A stretch of DNA of 64,000 nt. Source: Oleiagrimonas sp963817755 (GTDB lineage: Bacteria; Pseudomonadota; Gammaproteobacteria; Xanthomonadales; Rhodanobacteraceae). Both the position numbers and the translations under genes were made by a program. The notes beneath the pieces were generated by a model. It saw only the letters and a list, made by a program, of their open reading frames with translations. It was not told where the DNA came from and made no database searches. The stretch covers positions 620,001-684,000 of the forward strand of contig CAWFPB010000003.1 in NCBI GenBank assembly GCA_963817755.1, given 5' to 3'. Positions 9,801-18,796 of this stretch are shown piece after piece; position 1 is the first letter of the stretch, and each line of letters starts with the position of its first letter.

Positions 9801-12800
9801 CGCAACGCGGTGCGCACGGTCCATCTGGTGGCGATCGACCCGCATGCCCGGGCCATGGACCTGGACGGACTGCGTGCGCAACTGATCCGGCGTCGCTACG
9901 TGTCGGTCCTCACGCGCCAGGATTCGGGCGTGTACAAGTACCAGTCGCACCTGAAGGAAATCCCCGTATCGGAGAAGCCGCTGCACATTCCGGCCGGGGG
10001 CCTGGACCTCACCCTGGCCACCGGCAAGCCCGGCAGCTACGCGCTGCGCATCCTGCGCGCCAGCGACCGCAAGGAGGTCAACCGCATTGCCTATACGGTG
10101 GCCGGCAATGCCGACCTGTCGCGTTCGCTCGAGCGCAATGCCGAACTGCAGCTGAGCCTGGACCGCAAGGACTACAAGCCCGGTGACACCATCGACGTGT
10201 CGATCCGCGCGCCGTATACCGGCAGCGGCCTGATCACCATCGAACGCGACAAGGTCTACGCGCACGCCTGGTTCCACGCCGACACCACCAGTTCGGTGCA
10301 GCACATCACGCTGCCGAAAGATTTCGAGGGCAACGGCTACGTCAACGTGCAGTTCGTGCGCGACCCGTCCTCGGACGCGATCTTCATGAGTCCGCTCAGC
10401 TATGGCGTGGTGCCGTTCTCGGTCAACCGCAAGGCGCGCCGCGATCCGCTACGGCTCGGTGTGCCCTCGCTGGTCAAGCCCGGCGACACCGCGACCTTCC
10501 ACCTGCACAGCGCGCACAAGGCCCGGGTGGTGGTGTTCGCCGTCGACGAGGGCATCCTGCAGGTGGCGCGCTACCGCCTGGGCGATCCGCTGGACTTCTT
10601 CTTCCGCAAGAAGATGCTGCAGGTGGATACCGCGCAGATCCTGGACCTGATCCTGCCCGATTTCGAGAAGATCATGGCGCGTCTGTCGGCACCGGGCGGC
10701 GGCGCCGAGCCGAGCATCAGCCGGCACCTGAATCCGTTCAAGCGCAAGGATGCCAGGCCGGTGGCGTACTGGTCCGGCATCGTCGACGTCGATGGCGATC
10801 GTGACTTCCACTACACCGTGCCGGACGACTTCAACGGCACGCTGCGCGTCATGGCCGTCGCGGTCACGCCGCAGCGGACCGGCATCGCCCAGGCCACCAC
10901 CACGGTGCGCGGGGACTTCGTGCTCTCGCCCAACGTGCCGACCACCCTGACGCCCGGTGACGAGGCCGTGGTCAGCGTCGGGGTGGCCAACAACCTGACC
11001 CACATCGGCAAGCAGGCCGTGCCAGTAGCCGTGACGCTGCATGCCGGCCCGCAGCTGAAGATCCTCGGGCCGTCCACGCAGCGGATCGCGCTGGCCTCGA
11101 TGCACGAGGGCGTGGCGCAGTTCCGCGTGCGCGCCACCGATCGCCTGGGCGCGGCTACGCTGGACTTCAGCGCCGGCTACGCGGGCAAGTCCGCGCGCCG
11201 GCACGTGGAACTGTCGGTGCGTCCGGCCACGCCGTATCGCACCCGCATCGACGTGCACCGGATCGCGCCGGGCGCCCGCGTCGACGTCACCGGCCTGCGC
11301 GACATGTTCGACGCCTATGCCAGCCGGCAGGCGGTGATCTCCAATCTGCCGGTGGTGCTGGTGCAGGCCGTGGCCGGCTACCTGGTCAACTACGACCACT
11401 ACTGCAGCGAGCAGCTGGTCAGTGCCGGCATGCCACAGCTGGTGATGGGTGCATGGCCGTCCATCCCGGCCTTCCGCCGGGCGCTGAAACCGGCACGCAG
11501 CAAGGGTCCGGTCGATCGCACACGCGCCCTGGAGAAACTGATCGGCGCCCTGCATGCGCGCCAGAACCAGGCTGGCGGATTCGGCCTGTGGACGGCCACG
11601 CCGGACGCCGATCCGTTCGTCAGCGACTACGTGATGCAGTTCCTGCTGGAGGCGCGCCAGCGCGGCATCCCGGTGCCGCAGGACATGATCGACGCGGGCA
11701 ACCGCTACCTGCGCAGGATGGCCGGCGACGACAGCATGGGATCGCTTCCGCAACTGCGCCAGCGCGCCTATGCGGTCTACCTGCTGACCCGGCAGGGGCA
11801 CGTCACCACCAACGACCTGGCCAGCGTGCAGCGACGCCTGCAGCAGGCCTATCCCAAGCGCTGGAAGACGGACCTGGCCGCCGCCTGGCTGGCCGCCTCC
11901 TACAAGCTCATGAAGCAGGACGATGCCGCGCAGCGGCTGATCACCGGGCCGGAAAGCCTGCTCAAGCGCAAGCAGCCGGACGAGCCCTACCAATACGGGT
12001 ATTACTACGATCCGCTCACGCGCGATGCCACGGTGCTGTACCTGCTGGCACGCGATTTCCCGCGACGGGCCCGGGTGTTGCCGCCACGCGTGTTCGAGAA
12101 TATCGCCGCGCCGCTGACCGACGGCCACTACAACACGCTCTCGGCGGCCATGACGCTGCTGGCCCTGGACCAGTACGCGCAACAGACCAGCGGCAAGCTG
12201 GACAAGCTCGCCATCCTGGCCCGGGGCAAGGATGGCGCGCGGCATGCCATCGCCCGCGCCGAAGGCGGCATGCTCAAGGCCGGCACCTGGTCGAACGGCG
12301 TTGGCGACCTGCGTTTCGTCAACGCATCGGACGTGCCCGTGTGGGGACTCACCGCCCAGGGCGGCTACGACCGCAAGCCCTCGGCGAAGTCGGTCGCGAA
12401 GGGCATTGAGGTGGTGCGCCGCTACACCGACCTGCACGGCAAGCCCGTGACGAAGATCGAACTCGGGCAGGAGATCGAGGTGCACCTGCGCATCCGCGCG
12501 ACCGGCAGCAAGGGCGTGGGCAACGTGGCCATCGTCGACCTGTTGCCGGGCGGCTTCGAGCCGGTCCTGCACGCGCCGCCGTCCGGCAACGGGCAGGGCG
12601 GCGGCAGCTGGACCTCGCCAATCGGGATGTCCGGCTCCACCTGGTCACCGGAATATGCCGATGTCCGCGAGGACCGCGTGGTGATCTACGGCGAGGCGAC
12701 GCCGGACGTGCGCGAGTTCGTCTATCGCATCCGGGCCACCAATGCCGGTCGCTTCCAAATTGCCCCGGTGTACGCCGAGTCGATGTACGACCGCACGGTC

Positions 12801-12893
12801 CAGGCCCGGTCCTCCGGCGGTTCGGTGCTGGTGGTGCAACCGCCTGCCGCGGTTGGCAAGACAAGCGACCCGTCGCCCGGAAAGCGGCCGTGA
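6882..12893 (+). CDS. Bacterial alpha-2-macroglobulin (YfhM/ECAM-type) protease trap
   Basis: A very large (2003-residue) alpha-2-macroglobulin, thought to trap and covalently bind attacking proteases in the periplasm. A basic start and one membrane helix (about 46-70) suggest an N-terminal signal anchor rather than a lipobox. A long series of MG-type beta domains follows. The thioester motif CSEQ is at residues 1508-1511, inside the alpha-helical thioester domain, so this is the thioester-bearing class like E. coli YfhM, not YfaS. It is longer than the about 1650 residues of YfhM. The ATG at 6882 follows GAGGAAGGGG, a good ribosome-binding site; earlier in-frame starts lack one. pbpC follows 1 base later, the known partner arrangement. 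Confidence 0.92.
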   Translation: MDLLRFVVLLPLRLLRQVLRIAGWLLQPLVGRIQWTAPSWARAARRRPRRALGLVATLAGITLAGWYAGYWYIHRPRPPQPPRVQWSVNAPVPSTWEHDADQGGDQQVVHPLVLHFTASAAPIRALGGGTVPEGITMRPAQAGQWHWINDRTLQFKPQGPWAVGTRYTVDFDVHKAFAAHVRMARDHFAFATQAFRIRMDDGTFHQDPQHVKDKSVLVPLHFNYPVDPASLERNIRLHLLGRDGKPVRTLQFSVTYGPHKLLAWIHSERLALPQDPGRVRARIDDGVRAARGGDAFAHALHADIKVPGLYSLEVQRLSTAVADGTDHRPRQVLVMQVNGRVRGGDLADRVHAWILPLHRKPGTDRDRPPAYWDTARVGQDVLERATPLHLSLNPTANDYASLQSFAFKVEPGRQIYLRIDRGLTSFGGYVMGRPLVRILRAPDYPKMLRFVAKGSLLSLSGSKRLSIVERNMPGMRLQIGRVLPDQLQHLASLNQGSFSHPDMPYDFDEDRIVERKRITRTFAHGDPGKPQYTGIDLGPYLKAGGQGVFVLRLYGYDPAAAHRSAVFAARNRQRMHQGRAPANGASTAAPAPPQATPADGRGSLRDSRLIVITDLGLIVKRALDGSQDVFVQSIRSGRPVAQAKVSVLAVNGQTLYSHSTGADGVVHFPSLKGLREEKRPAMYVVTHDGDLSFLPIGKTDRNLDYSRFDVGGEVNAAHRGSLSGYLFSDRGLYRPGNTFHIGVIVRAADWSRSVAGMPLEADIVDPRGVTVKRVPLQMDASGFTDLSYTPSETAPTGAWNVNLRIVRDGHADTQIGTTTVQVKEFQPDRMKVSAQLSAHVDQGWVKPDQLKARVEARNLFGTPAADRRVEASLTLRPAWPSFRRWPGYHFYDIHRARRGYQQTLQDGRTDASGHASFDLGLDQYADATYQLYFLSRVHEAAGGRSVAAATSALVSSNDWLVGYKSEDDLGYVSRNAVRTVHLVAIDPHARAMDLDGLRAQLIRRRYVSVLTRQDSGVYKYQSHLKEIPVSEKPLHIPAGGLDLTLATGKPGSYALRILRASDRKEVNRIAYTVAGNADLSRSLERNAELQLSLDRKDYKPGDTIDVSIRAPYTGSGLITIERDKVYAHAWFHADTTSSVQHITLPKDFEGNGYVNVQFVRDPSSDAIFMSPLSYGVVPFSVNRKARRDPLRLGVPSLVKPGDTATFHLHSAHKARVVVFAVDEGILQVARYRLGDPLDFFFRKKMLQVDTAQILDLILPDFEKIMARLSAPGGGAEPSISRHLNPFKRKDARPVAYWSGIVDVDGDRDFHYTVPDDFNGTLRVMAVAVTPQRTGIAQATTTVRGDFVLSPNVPTTLTPGDEAVVSVGVANNLTHIGKQAVPVAVTLHAGPQLKILGPSTQRIALASMHEGVAQFRVRATDRLGAATLDFSAGYAGKSARRHVELSVRPATPYRTRIDVHRIAPGARVDVTGLRDMFDAYASRQAVISNLPVVLVQAVAGYLVNYDHYCSEQLVSAGMPQLVMGAWPSIPAFRRALKPARSKGPVDRTRALEKLIGALHARQNQAGGFGLWTATPDADPFVSDYVMQFLLEARQRGIPVPQDMIDAGNRYLRRMAGDDSMGSLPQLRQRAYAVYLLTRQGHVTTNDLASVQRRLQQAYPKRWKTDLAAAWLAASYKLMKQDDAAQRLITGPESLLKRKQPDEPYQYGYYYDPLTRDATVLYLLARDFPRRARVLPPRVFENIAAPLTDGHYNTLSAAMTLLALDQYAQQTSGKLDKLAILARGKDGARHAIARAEGGMLKAGTWSNGVGDLRFVNASDVPVWGLTAQGGYDRKPSAKSVAKGIEVVRRYTDLHGKPVTKIELGQEIEVHLRIRATGSKGVGNVAIVDLLPGGFEPVLHAPPSGNGQGGGSWTSPIGMSGSTWSPEYADVREDRVVIYGEATPDVREFVYRIRATNAGRFQIAPVYAESMYDRTVQARSSGGSVLVVQPPAAVGKTSDPSPGKRP

Positions 12894-12894
12894 C

Positions 12895-15288
12895 ATGAAG
12901 GCGGGTCGGCGCACGAACTCGTCCGGGCCACGACGGCTCGTGCGCCGGCTGCTGAATCTTCTTGCGCCGCTGGTGCTGCTGGCCGCGATCGCCGTCGGCT
13001 GCCGGTGGTGGCCGCACCCGCCGCTGCGCGACTGGCTGCCCGAATCGACCGCGGTGTACAGCGCCCACGGGCGCCTGCTGCGCCTGACCCGTGCCAGCGA
13101 CGGCCAGTATCGCCTGTGGACCCCGCTGGAAGACATGGCGCCGCATCTGGTGCAGGCCACGCTGCTGCACGAGGACCAGTGGTTCCACTGGCATCCGGGC
13201 TTCAATCCCTACGGCCTGCTGCGCGGTGCCTGGGTCACCTATGTGCGCCACGGGCATCCGCAGGGCGGATCGACCATCACCATGCAGCTGGCGCGCATCA
13301 TGTGGCACCTGCACACGCGCACGCCGGCGGGCAAGCTGGTGCAGATCGCCCGCGCGGTGCAGCTGGAGCTGTTGTATTCCAAGCACGACATCCTCGAGGC
13401 CTACCTCAACTTCGCACCCTACGGCGGCAACGTGCAGGGCGCCGGGGCGGCCAGCCTGGTGTGGTTCGGCAAGCCGGCCTCGCGACTGACGCTGCCCGAG
13501 GCCCTGACCCTGGCGGTGATCCCGCAGGACCCCAGCGTGCGGGGGCGGGACGGAACCGGCGCCGACGGCGACGCGGTGATCAACCGCGCGCTGCGCCGGG
13601 CGCGCAACCGGCTGTTCGCACAATGGGTCCGCGCGCATCCGGGCGATGCACGCCAGCGCCCGCTGTTCGCGCTGCCGTTGGGACTGCGCCCGATCCGCGA
13701 CCTGCCGTTCGAGGCCCCGCATGCGGTGCGCCAGGCCCTGGACATGCAGCGTGCCCGCGGCCGCCACGTGGCGCGGCTGCGGACCACCATCGACCTGGAC
13801 CTGCAGCACCTGCTCGAGGCCCAGGTGCGCGGATACGTCCGGCATCGCGCCGCCAGCGGCATCGACAATGCCGCGGCGATCCTGGTCGACACGCGCACCA
13901 TGGGCATCCGCGCCATGGTCGGCTCGGCCGGATTCTTCGACCGCGCGATCGACGGGCAGGTCAACGGCACCCTGGCCAAGCGCTCGCCCGGATCCACGCT
14001 CAAGCCCTTCATCTACGCGCTCGGCTTCGACCAGGGCGTGCTGCAACCGCAGACGGTCCTGCGCGACGTGCCGACCGCGTTCGGTCCGTATGCACCGGAG
14101 AATTTCGACGGCCGTTTCGAGGGCCCGGTCACCGCCACCCAGGCGCTGATCCGCAGTCGCAACATTCCCGCCGTGTGGGTGGCCTCGCAGCTGCACGATC
14201 CGGACCTGTACGGGTTCCTGCGCGAGAGCGGCGTGCGCGGCCTGGCCACCCGCAGGCATTACGGCCTGGCCCTGGTACTGGGTGGCGGCGAGGTCACCAT
14301 GCAGGAGCTGGCACGCATGTACGCGATCCTGCCCGATCGCGGCCTGCTCCGGCCCCTGCGCCTGCTGCAGGATGCGCGCCAGGTCCACGGCAAGCGCGTG
14401 CTCAGCAACGCGGCCAGCTTCATGGTGCTGGACATGCTGCGCAAGAACCCACGCCCGGACAGCGTCGACGGCGGCCAGGACGACACGCTGCCCGTGTACT
14501 GGAAGACGGGCACGTCCTGGGCCTTCCGCGATGCCTGGACGGCGGGCAGCTTCGGCCCCTACGTGCTGGTGGTGTGGGTCGGCAACTTCGATGGTCACGG
14601 CAACCCCGCACTGGTCGGCGCACGGGCGGCCGCACCGCTGTTCTTCCGGATCGTCGATGCCGTGCGCGCCGGGCATCCCCATCTGCACGAAGTGCATGAC
14701 GGGATTCCCGATCGCGTGCGCAGGGTGCGCATCTGCCTGGCCAGCGGCGACCTGCCCAGCGCCTGGTGCCCGCATACCGGCACCACCTGGTTCATCCCGG
14801 GCGTGTCGCCGATCCGCGTCGACACGGTCTATCGGCCGGTGGTGATCGACGATGCCAGCGGGCTTCCGGCATGCCCACCGTATGCCGGCAAGCGCACCCA
14901 TGTCGAAGTCTTCCAGTTCTGGCCCTCGGACATGCAGCGCGTGTTTGCGCAGGCCGGGATGCCGCGGCGACGGCCGCCGCACAACCCCGCCTGCGATCGG
15001 GCCGGCGTGCTGCAGGGGGCACCGCCAGCCATCACCTCGCCGCTGCGCGGCAGCGTGTACACGCTGCAGCTGGACCATGCCGAGCGCGACCGGATCGCCT
15101 TCAGCGCCACCAGCGACGCGGATGCCGACGCGCTGTACTGGTTCGTCGACCATGCCTACGTCGGCCGCACGCGACCGGGAGGCACGTTGCAGTGGCAGCC
15201 GCACGGCGCCGGCACGCACGTGGTACGTGTGGTCGACGACCACGGCCGCTCCAGCCGACGGCGGCTGACGGTCAGCCTGGTCCAGTGA
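12895..15288 (+). CDS. pbpC: Penicillin-binding protein 1C
   Basis: A 797-residue class A penicillin-binding protein of the PbpC type. After an N-terminal membrane helix (about 20-38) comes the GT51 transglycosylase domain with catalytic Glu93 in EDQWF and QGGSTITMQLAR. The transpeptidase domain has Ser367 and Lys370 in SPGSTLKPF and the KTGTSW box at 537-542, and a C-terminal PBP1C-specific domain ends the chain. It starts 1 base after the macroglobulin gene, and this pairing is conserved (E. coli yfhM-pbpC). The proposed role is wall repair where proteases or attackers breach the envelope; that link is from the literature on the pair, not shown here. Confidence 0.94.
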   Translation: MKAGRRTNSSGPRRLVRRLLNLLAPLVLLAAIAVGCRWWPHPPLRDWLPESTAVYSAHGRLLRLTRASDGQYRLWTPLEDMAPHLVQATLLHEDQWFHWHPGFNPYGLLRGAWVTYVRHGHPQGGSTITMQLARIMWHLHTRTPAGKLVQIARAVQLELLYSKHDILEAYLNFAPYGGNVQGAGAASLVWFGKPASRLTLPEALTLAVIPQDPSVRGRDGTGADGDAVINRALRRARNRLFAQWVRAHPGDARQRPLFALPLGLRPIRDLPFEAPHAVRQALDMQRARGRHVARLRTTIDLDLQHLLEAQVRGYVRHRAASGIDNAAAILVDTRTMGIRAMVGSAGFFDRAIDGQVNGTLAKRSPGSTLKPFIYALGFDQGVLQPQTVLRDVPTAFGPYAPENFDGRFEGPVTATQALIRSRNIPAVWVASQLHDPDLYGFLRESGVRGLATRRHYGLALVLGGGEVTMQELARMYAILPDRGLLRPLRLLQDARQVHGKRVLSNAASFMVLDMLRKNPRPDSVDGGQDDTLPVYWKTGTSWAFRDAWTAGSFGPYVLVVWVGNFDGHGNPALVGARAAAPLFFRIVDAVRAGHPHLHEVHDGIPDRVRRVRICLASGDLPSAWCPHTGTTWFIPGVSPIRVDTVYRPVVIDDASGLPACPPYAGKRTHVEVFQFWPSDMQRVFAQAGMPRRRPPHNPACDRAGVLQGAPPAITSPLRGSVYTLQLDHAERDRIAFSATSDADADALYWFVDHAYVGRTRPGGTLQWQPHGAGTHVVRVVDDHGRSSRRRLTVSLVQ

Positions 15289-15331
15289 TTCCCGCTATCC
15301 TTCGGGCCTGGATCCACCACCCGTACCCGGC

Positions 15332-16624
15332 ATGACACCGTCCGCACCGGAATCGTACTATCGCGCCACGGCGCCCGGCACCCAGGCCCACCGCACGCTG
15401 GAGGGCCGGCACGAGGTCGACGTGGCGATCGTGGGCGGCGGTTTTGCCGGCCTCAATACCGCCCTGGGCCTGGCCGAACGCGGCGTCGGCGACGTCTGCC
15501 TGCTGGAGGCCGAAGGCATCGGCCACGGCGCCTCCGGGCGCAATGGCGGTTTCGTGTTTGCCGGCTATTCGCTGGGCGAGAAGACGCTGCTCGCGCAGCT
15601 CGGCGAAACGGCGGCGCGGGCACTGTTCGCGCAAACCGTGCAGGCGGTCGAGCGCATCCGTACGCGAATCGACGCCTACGCCATCGACTGCGACCGGGTC
15701 GACGCCGGCGTGCTGTGGGCCAACTGGTTCCGGGATCCCGCCGTGCTGCGCGATCGCCAACGCCTGCTGGCTGAGCATTTCGGCACGACCTGGTCCTGGG
15801 TCGCGCAGGCCGAACTGCGCGAACGCCTGCACACGACGCGCTACGCCGATGCGCTGTACGAGCGCCAGGCCATGCACCTGCATCCGCTCAAGTATGCGCA
15901 GGGACTGGCGCGCGTGGCGGCCGGGCAGGGCGTGCGCATCCACGAGCGCAGCGGCGTGCTCGCCCTGCAGCGCCAGGGCACGGGCTGGCGGCTGCGCACG
16001 CGGCACGGCGAGGTGCAGGCGCGCCACGTGGTGCTGGCCTGCGGCGGGTACCTGGCCGGCCTGCAGGCGCGGGTGGATCGTTCGGTGTTGCCGATCGCCA
16101 CCTACGTGATGGTGACCGAGCCGCTGGGCGCGCGCCTGCACGAGGTCATCGCCACCGACAGCGCCATCTATGACACGCGTTTCGCCTTCGACTACTACCG
16201 CAAGCTGACCGATGACCGCCTGCTGTGGGGCGGACGCATCTCGGTGCGCAATCGTGCGCCGCAAGACGTGAAGAAGCTGTTGCGCCGCGACCTGGCGCGG
16301 GTCTATCCGCAACTGGCCGATGCACGCATCGACTACGCCTGGTCGGGGCTGATGAGCTACGCCCGGCACGAGATGCCGCAGGTCGGCGGCGACGGCCACG
16401 GCCTGTGGTGGGCGCAGGCCTTCGGCGGCCACGGCCTGGCGCCGACCGCGGTGGCCGGCGAGCTGCTGGCCGAGGCCATCGCGGAGGGCGGGCAGGGCTG
16501 GCGCGCCTTCGACCGCTACGGCCTGGTGTCGGCCTGGCGGCCGCTGGGCTACCTGGCCGCGCAGGGCAGCTACGGGTGGCTGCAGGCACGCGATGCCTTC
16601 AAGGACTGGAGGGAGCGGCGATGA
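15332..16624 (+). CDS. FAD-dependent oxidoreductase, DAO family (PuuB/OrdL-like)
   Basis: A 430-residue flavoprotein of the D-amino-acid-oxidase superfamily. It has an N-terminal dinucleotide fold (VAIVGGGFAGLNTA, about residues 31-44), the ASGRNGG phrase typical of the glycine oxidase/gamma-glutamylputrescine oxidase branch, and a C-terminal GGHGLAPTAVAGE segment that closes the FAD site. It probably oxidises an amine or amino acid with production of hydrogen peroxide. The window also encodes putrescine formation (aguA/aguB), so a polyamine substrate is tempting but not shown. It is not adjacent to those genes. Its stop overlaps the next gene by 4 bases. Confidence 0.85.
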   Translation: MTPSAPESYYRATAPGTQAHRTLEGRHEVDVAIVGGGFAGLNTALGLAERGVGDVCLLEAEGIGHGASGRNGGFVFAGYSLGEKTLLAQLGETAARALFAQTVQAVERIRTRIDAYAIDCDRVDAGVLWANWFRDPAVLRDRQRLLAEHFGTTWSWVAQAELRERLHTTRYADALYERQAMHLHPLKYAQGLARVAAGQGVRIHERSGVLALQRQGTGWRLRTRHGEVQARHVVLACGGYLAGLQARVDRSVLPIATYVMVTEPLGARLHEVIATDSAIYDTRFAFDYYRKLTDDRLLWGGRISVRNRAPQDVKKLLRRDLARVYPQLADARIDYAWSGLMSYARHEMPQVGGDGHGLWWAQAFGGHGLAPTAVAGELLAEAIAEGGQGWRAFDRYGLVSAWRPLGYLAAQGSYGWLQARDAFKDWRERR

Positions 16625-16968
16625 CCGTGCACGACATCGAAACCATCCAATGGTCCGATTTCCAGCGCGTGCGGCTGGTGGCCGGCACCGTGACCCGGGT
16701 CGAGGCGTTTCCCGAGGCGCGCCGTCCGGCCTACCGCATCTGGGTCGACTTCGGGCCCTGGGGCGAAAAGAAGACCAGCGCCCAGGTCACGGCACTGTAT
16801 GCGCCAGAGGATCTTGTCGGACGACAGGTCGTCGGCGTGATCAATTTCCCCGAGAAGCAGATCGGCCCGATGCGCTCGCAGTTCCTGCTGACCGGATTTC
16901 AGACGCCCGAGGGCGTGGTCATCACCACGCTGGAGCGCCGCGTGCCCGACGGCACGCGGATGTCCTGA
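16621..16968 (+). CDS. CsaA-type tRNA-binding-domain protein
   Basis: A 115-residue protein with a single OB-fold tRNA-binding domain, matching the CsaA/YgjH group. CsaA was described in Bacillus as a secretion-related chaperone; the gammaproteobacterial members are poorly characterised. Diagnostic phrases are VRLVAGTVTRVE near the start and NFPEKQIGPMRSQFLLTG in the second half. ATGA overlap with the FAD oxidoreductase gene implies coupled translation, although the two families have no obvious shared pathway. The length is normal for the family. Confidence 0.85.
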   Translation: MTVHDIETIQWSDFQRVRLVAGTVTRVEAFPEARRPAYRIWVDFGPWGEKKTSAQVTALYAPEDLVGRQVVGVINFPEKQIGPMRSQFLLTGFQTPEGVVITTLERRVPDGTRMS

Positions 16969-16973
16969 AGCGT

Positions 16974-17928
16974 TCAGGCGTCGCGCCTGCGCCGGTCCAG
17001 CCACACTTCCAGACCCTGCGTGTTGAGCTCGACGTCCGCGCCCAGCAGTTCGTGCAATTGCTCGCGCGAGCCTGGCCAGCCGTGCCGCGCGACGCGCCGG
17101 GCGAAGTAGGCCTCCATGCTTTGCAGCATCGCCGCATGCCGGTCCTCGCGACCGTCGCAGGCCAGGGCGATGGCGACCAGGGCATCGATCTGCTCGTGCA
17201 TGTCGTGCGCCAGGCGCGCCACCTCGTCGATGCACCCGAAATGGGTCGGGTACAGGGCCTTCGGTTCGCAGCGCGCAAAGGCGATCGATGGAGGCGTGCA
17301 GGGCGTCCGGATCGAACTGGATCGGGGTCGTGGTCGGCACGATGAAGGCGCCCGCGCCGGTATCGAACTCGCGATAGGACAGGCCGAAGGTGTCGCCGGT
17401 GAAACAGCTGCCGCTGGCCGGGTCCCAGATCGCGTTGTGATGGCGCGCATGGCCGGGGGTGTCCAGGCAGGCCAGGATACGGCCGGCCAGGTCCACTTCG
17501 TGGCCGTCGGGAGCCTCGACCACGCGCTCGGCCGGGACCGGCCGCAGGCGACCGTAGTCGCGCTGCATGACGTCCTCGCCGTACACCTCGCTGGCACCGG
17601 CCCACAGCTTCGACGGGTCGATCATGTGCCGCGCGCCGCGCGGATGCACCACCAGGCGCGCATCGGGCAGCTGCGACATCAACTCGCCCGCGCCGCCGGC
17701 ATGGTCCAGGTGCACGTGGGTGAGAATCAGCCAGTCCACGGCCCGCGGTTCCAGTCCGGCGTCGGCGAGTGCATGCAGCAGTCGCGGGACCGAATGATTG
17801 GTCCCGCAGTCGATGAAGGCGGCCCGGTCCTTTTCCACCACCAGGTAGGCGGCGTCGAAGTGCGGCCGGTTGAATCCGGTATCGATGGTGTGAATGCCGT
17901 TCACGGTCTGCATCGCGGGTCTCGCCAT
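16974..17928 (-). pseudogene. MBL-fold metallo-hydrolase, interrupted by one frameshift
   Basis: A metallo-beta-lactamase-fold hydrolase of about 317 residues. The metal-binding signature HVHLDHAGG, the downstream HARHHN and the FTGDTFG aspartate segment are all present in the first frame. Near 17,260 the frame shifts by one base: the upstream frame reads ...DRLCALRT and the downstream frame continues ...ALYPTHFG, where the last metal-ligand histidine sits, then runs to a stop at 16,974. The total length is 3n+1, consistent with a single inserted base. The start at 17,928 was chosen; 17,913 is an alternative. It is either a sequencing error or a recent mutation, because both halves retain good coding character. 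Confidence 0.8.
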
Positions 17929-18016
17929 GGCCAAAGGCCTACGGTAACGCAAAGCCGCGTTCCGTTTCCCCCGGCCGGCTGATACGGTGATCCGGCCTTC
18001 CATCCGGAATCGAGCC

Positions 18017-18679
18017 ATGATCCGTGTTCATCATCTGAGCCATTCGCGCTCGCAACGCATTCCGTGGTTGCTGGAAGAACTCGGGGTCGAGTACGAGATC
18101 GTCCATTACCCGCGCTTGAAGGGACTGGCACCGCCCGAACTCAAGGCCGTGCATCCGCTGGGCAAGGCGCCGGTGATCGAGGCCGACGGCAGGACGGTGG
18201 CCGAATCGGGCGCCATCATCGAATACCTGCTGCAGCACCATGGCGACTCCGGACTGGGACTGGGTCCGCCGTCCGACCCGCTGGGTCGCCAGGCATGGTC
18301 CTACTGGATGCACTACGCCGAAGGCAGCCTGATGCCGCTGGTGGTCATGGGCATCGTGCTCGATCGCATGCAGCGCGTTCCCTGGCTCGTGCGACCGTTG
18401 GCACGCATGCTGGTGCGGCCGGTCCATCAAGGCTACCTGGCCCCCAATCTCCAGACCCACCTGCGGTGGGTCGAGGATGCACTGGGCGAACACGAGTGGT
18501 TCGCGGGCGACCGCTTCACTGCCGCGGACATCCAGATGTCCCTCCCGCTGGAGGCGATCGTGCGCGAGCCTCGCCCCGGCCCGGCCACTCCGCAGATCGA
18601 CCGGTTCCTGGACCGGGTCCGTTCGCGTCCGGCGCACCAGCGCGCCGAGGCGCGCATCCGCGCGGCCGAAGGCCGCTGA
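18017..18679 (+). CDS. Glutathione S-transferase family protein
   Basis: A 220-residue cytosolic GST. The N-terminal thioredoxin-like half has the SRSQRIPWLLEELGVEYE segment, where a Ser is the likely catalytic residue, and the VHPLGKAPVIEADG...ESGAIIEYL glutathione-binding stretch. The C-terminal half is all helical. The substrate is unknown. It is divergent from the MBL gene with 88 bases between the two starts. The ATG at 18,017 matches family N-termini better than an upstream in-frame start at 17,987. Confidence 0.9.
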   Translation: MIRVHHLSHSRSQRIPWLLEELGVEYEIVHYPRLKGLAPPELKAVHPLGKAPVIEADGRTVAESGAIIEYLLQHHGDSGLGLGPPSDPLGRQAWSYWMHYAEGSLMPLVVMGIVLDRMQRVPWLVRPLARMLVRPVHQGYLAPNLQTHLRWVEDALGEHEWFAGDRFTAADIQMSLPLEAIVREPRPGPATPQIDRFLDRVRSRPAHQRAEARIRAAEGR

Positions 18680-18796
18680 ACCACCAGCGCTTGCGCGGAT
18701 GCATCCCGGGGACCGCGGGTTTGCATGACGTTTGACAGTCGGAGGAAGCGGGCCGGCTCACTAGACTGTCCGTCATCTCCCGGATTGTCCTTCCGC

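Noticed and set aside
5355..15243. Very long open frames on the minus strand opposite the dehydratase, macroglobulin and pbpC genes (up to about 1650 codons)
   Set aside because: Their products have no recognisable domains, and the opposite strand encodes clear conserved families. Long antisense frames are expected in DNA this GC-rich.
18732..18767. TTGACA and TAGACT before the DUF5916 gene
   Set aside because: The spacing is 24 bases, outside the usable range for sigma-70.
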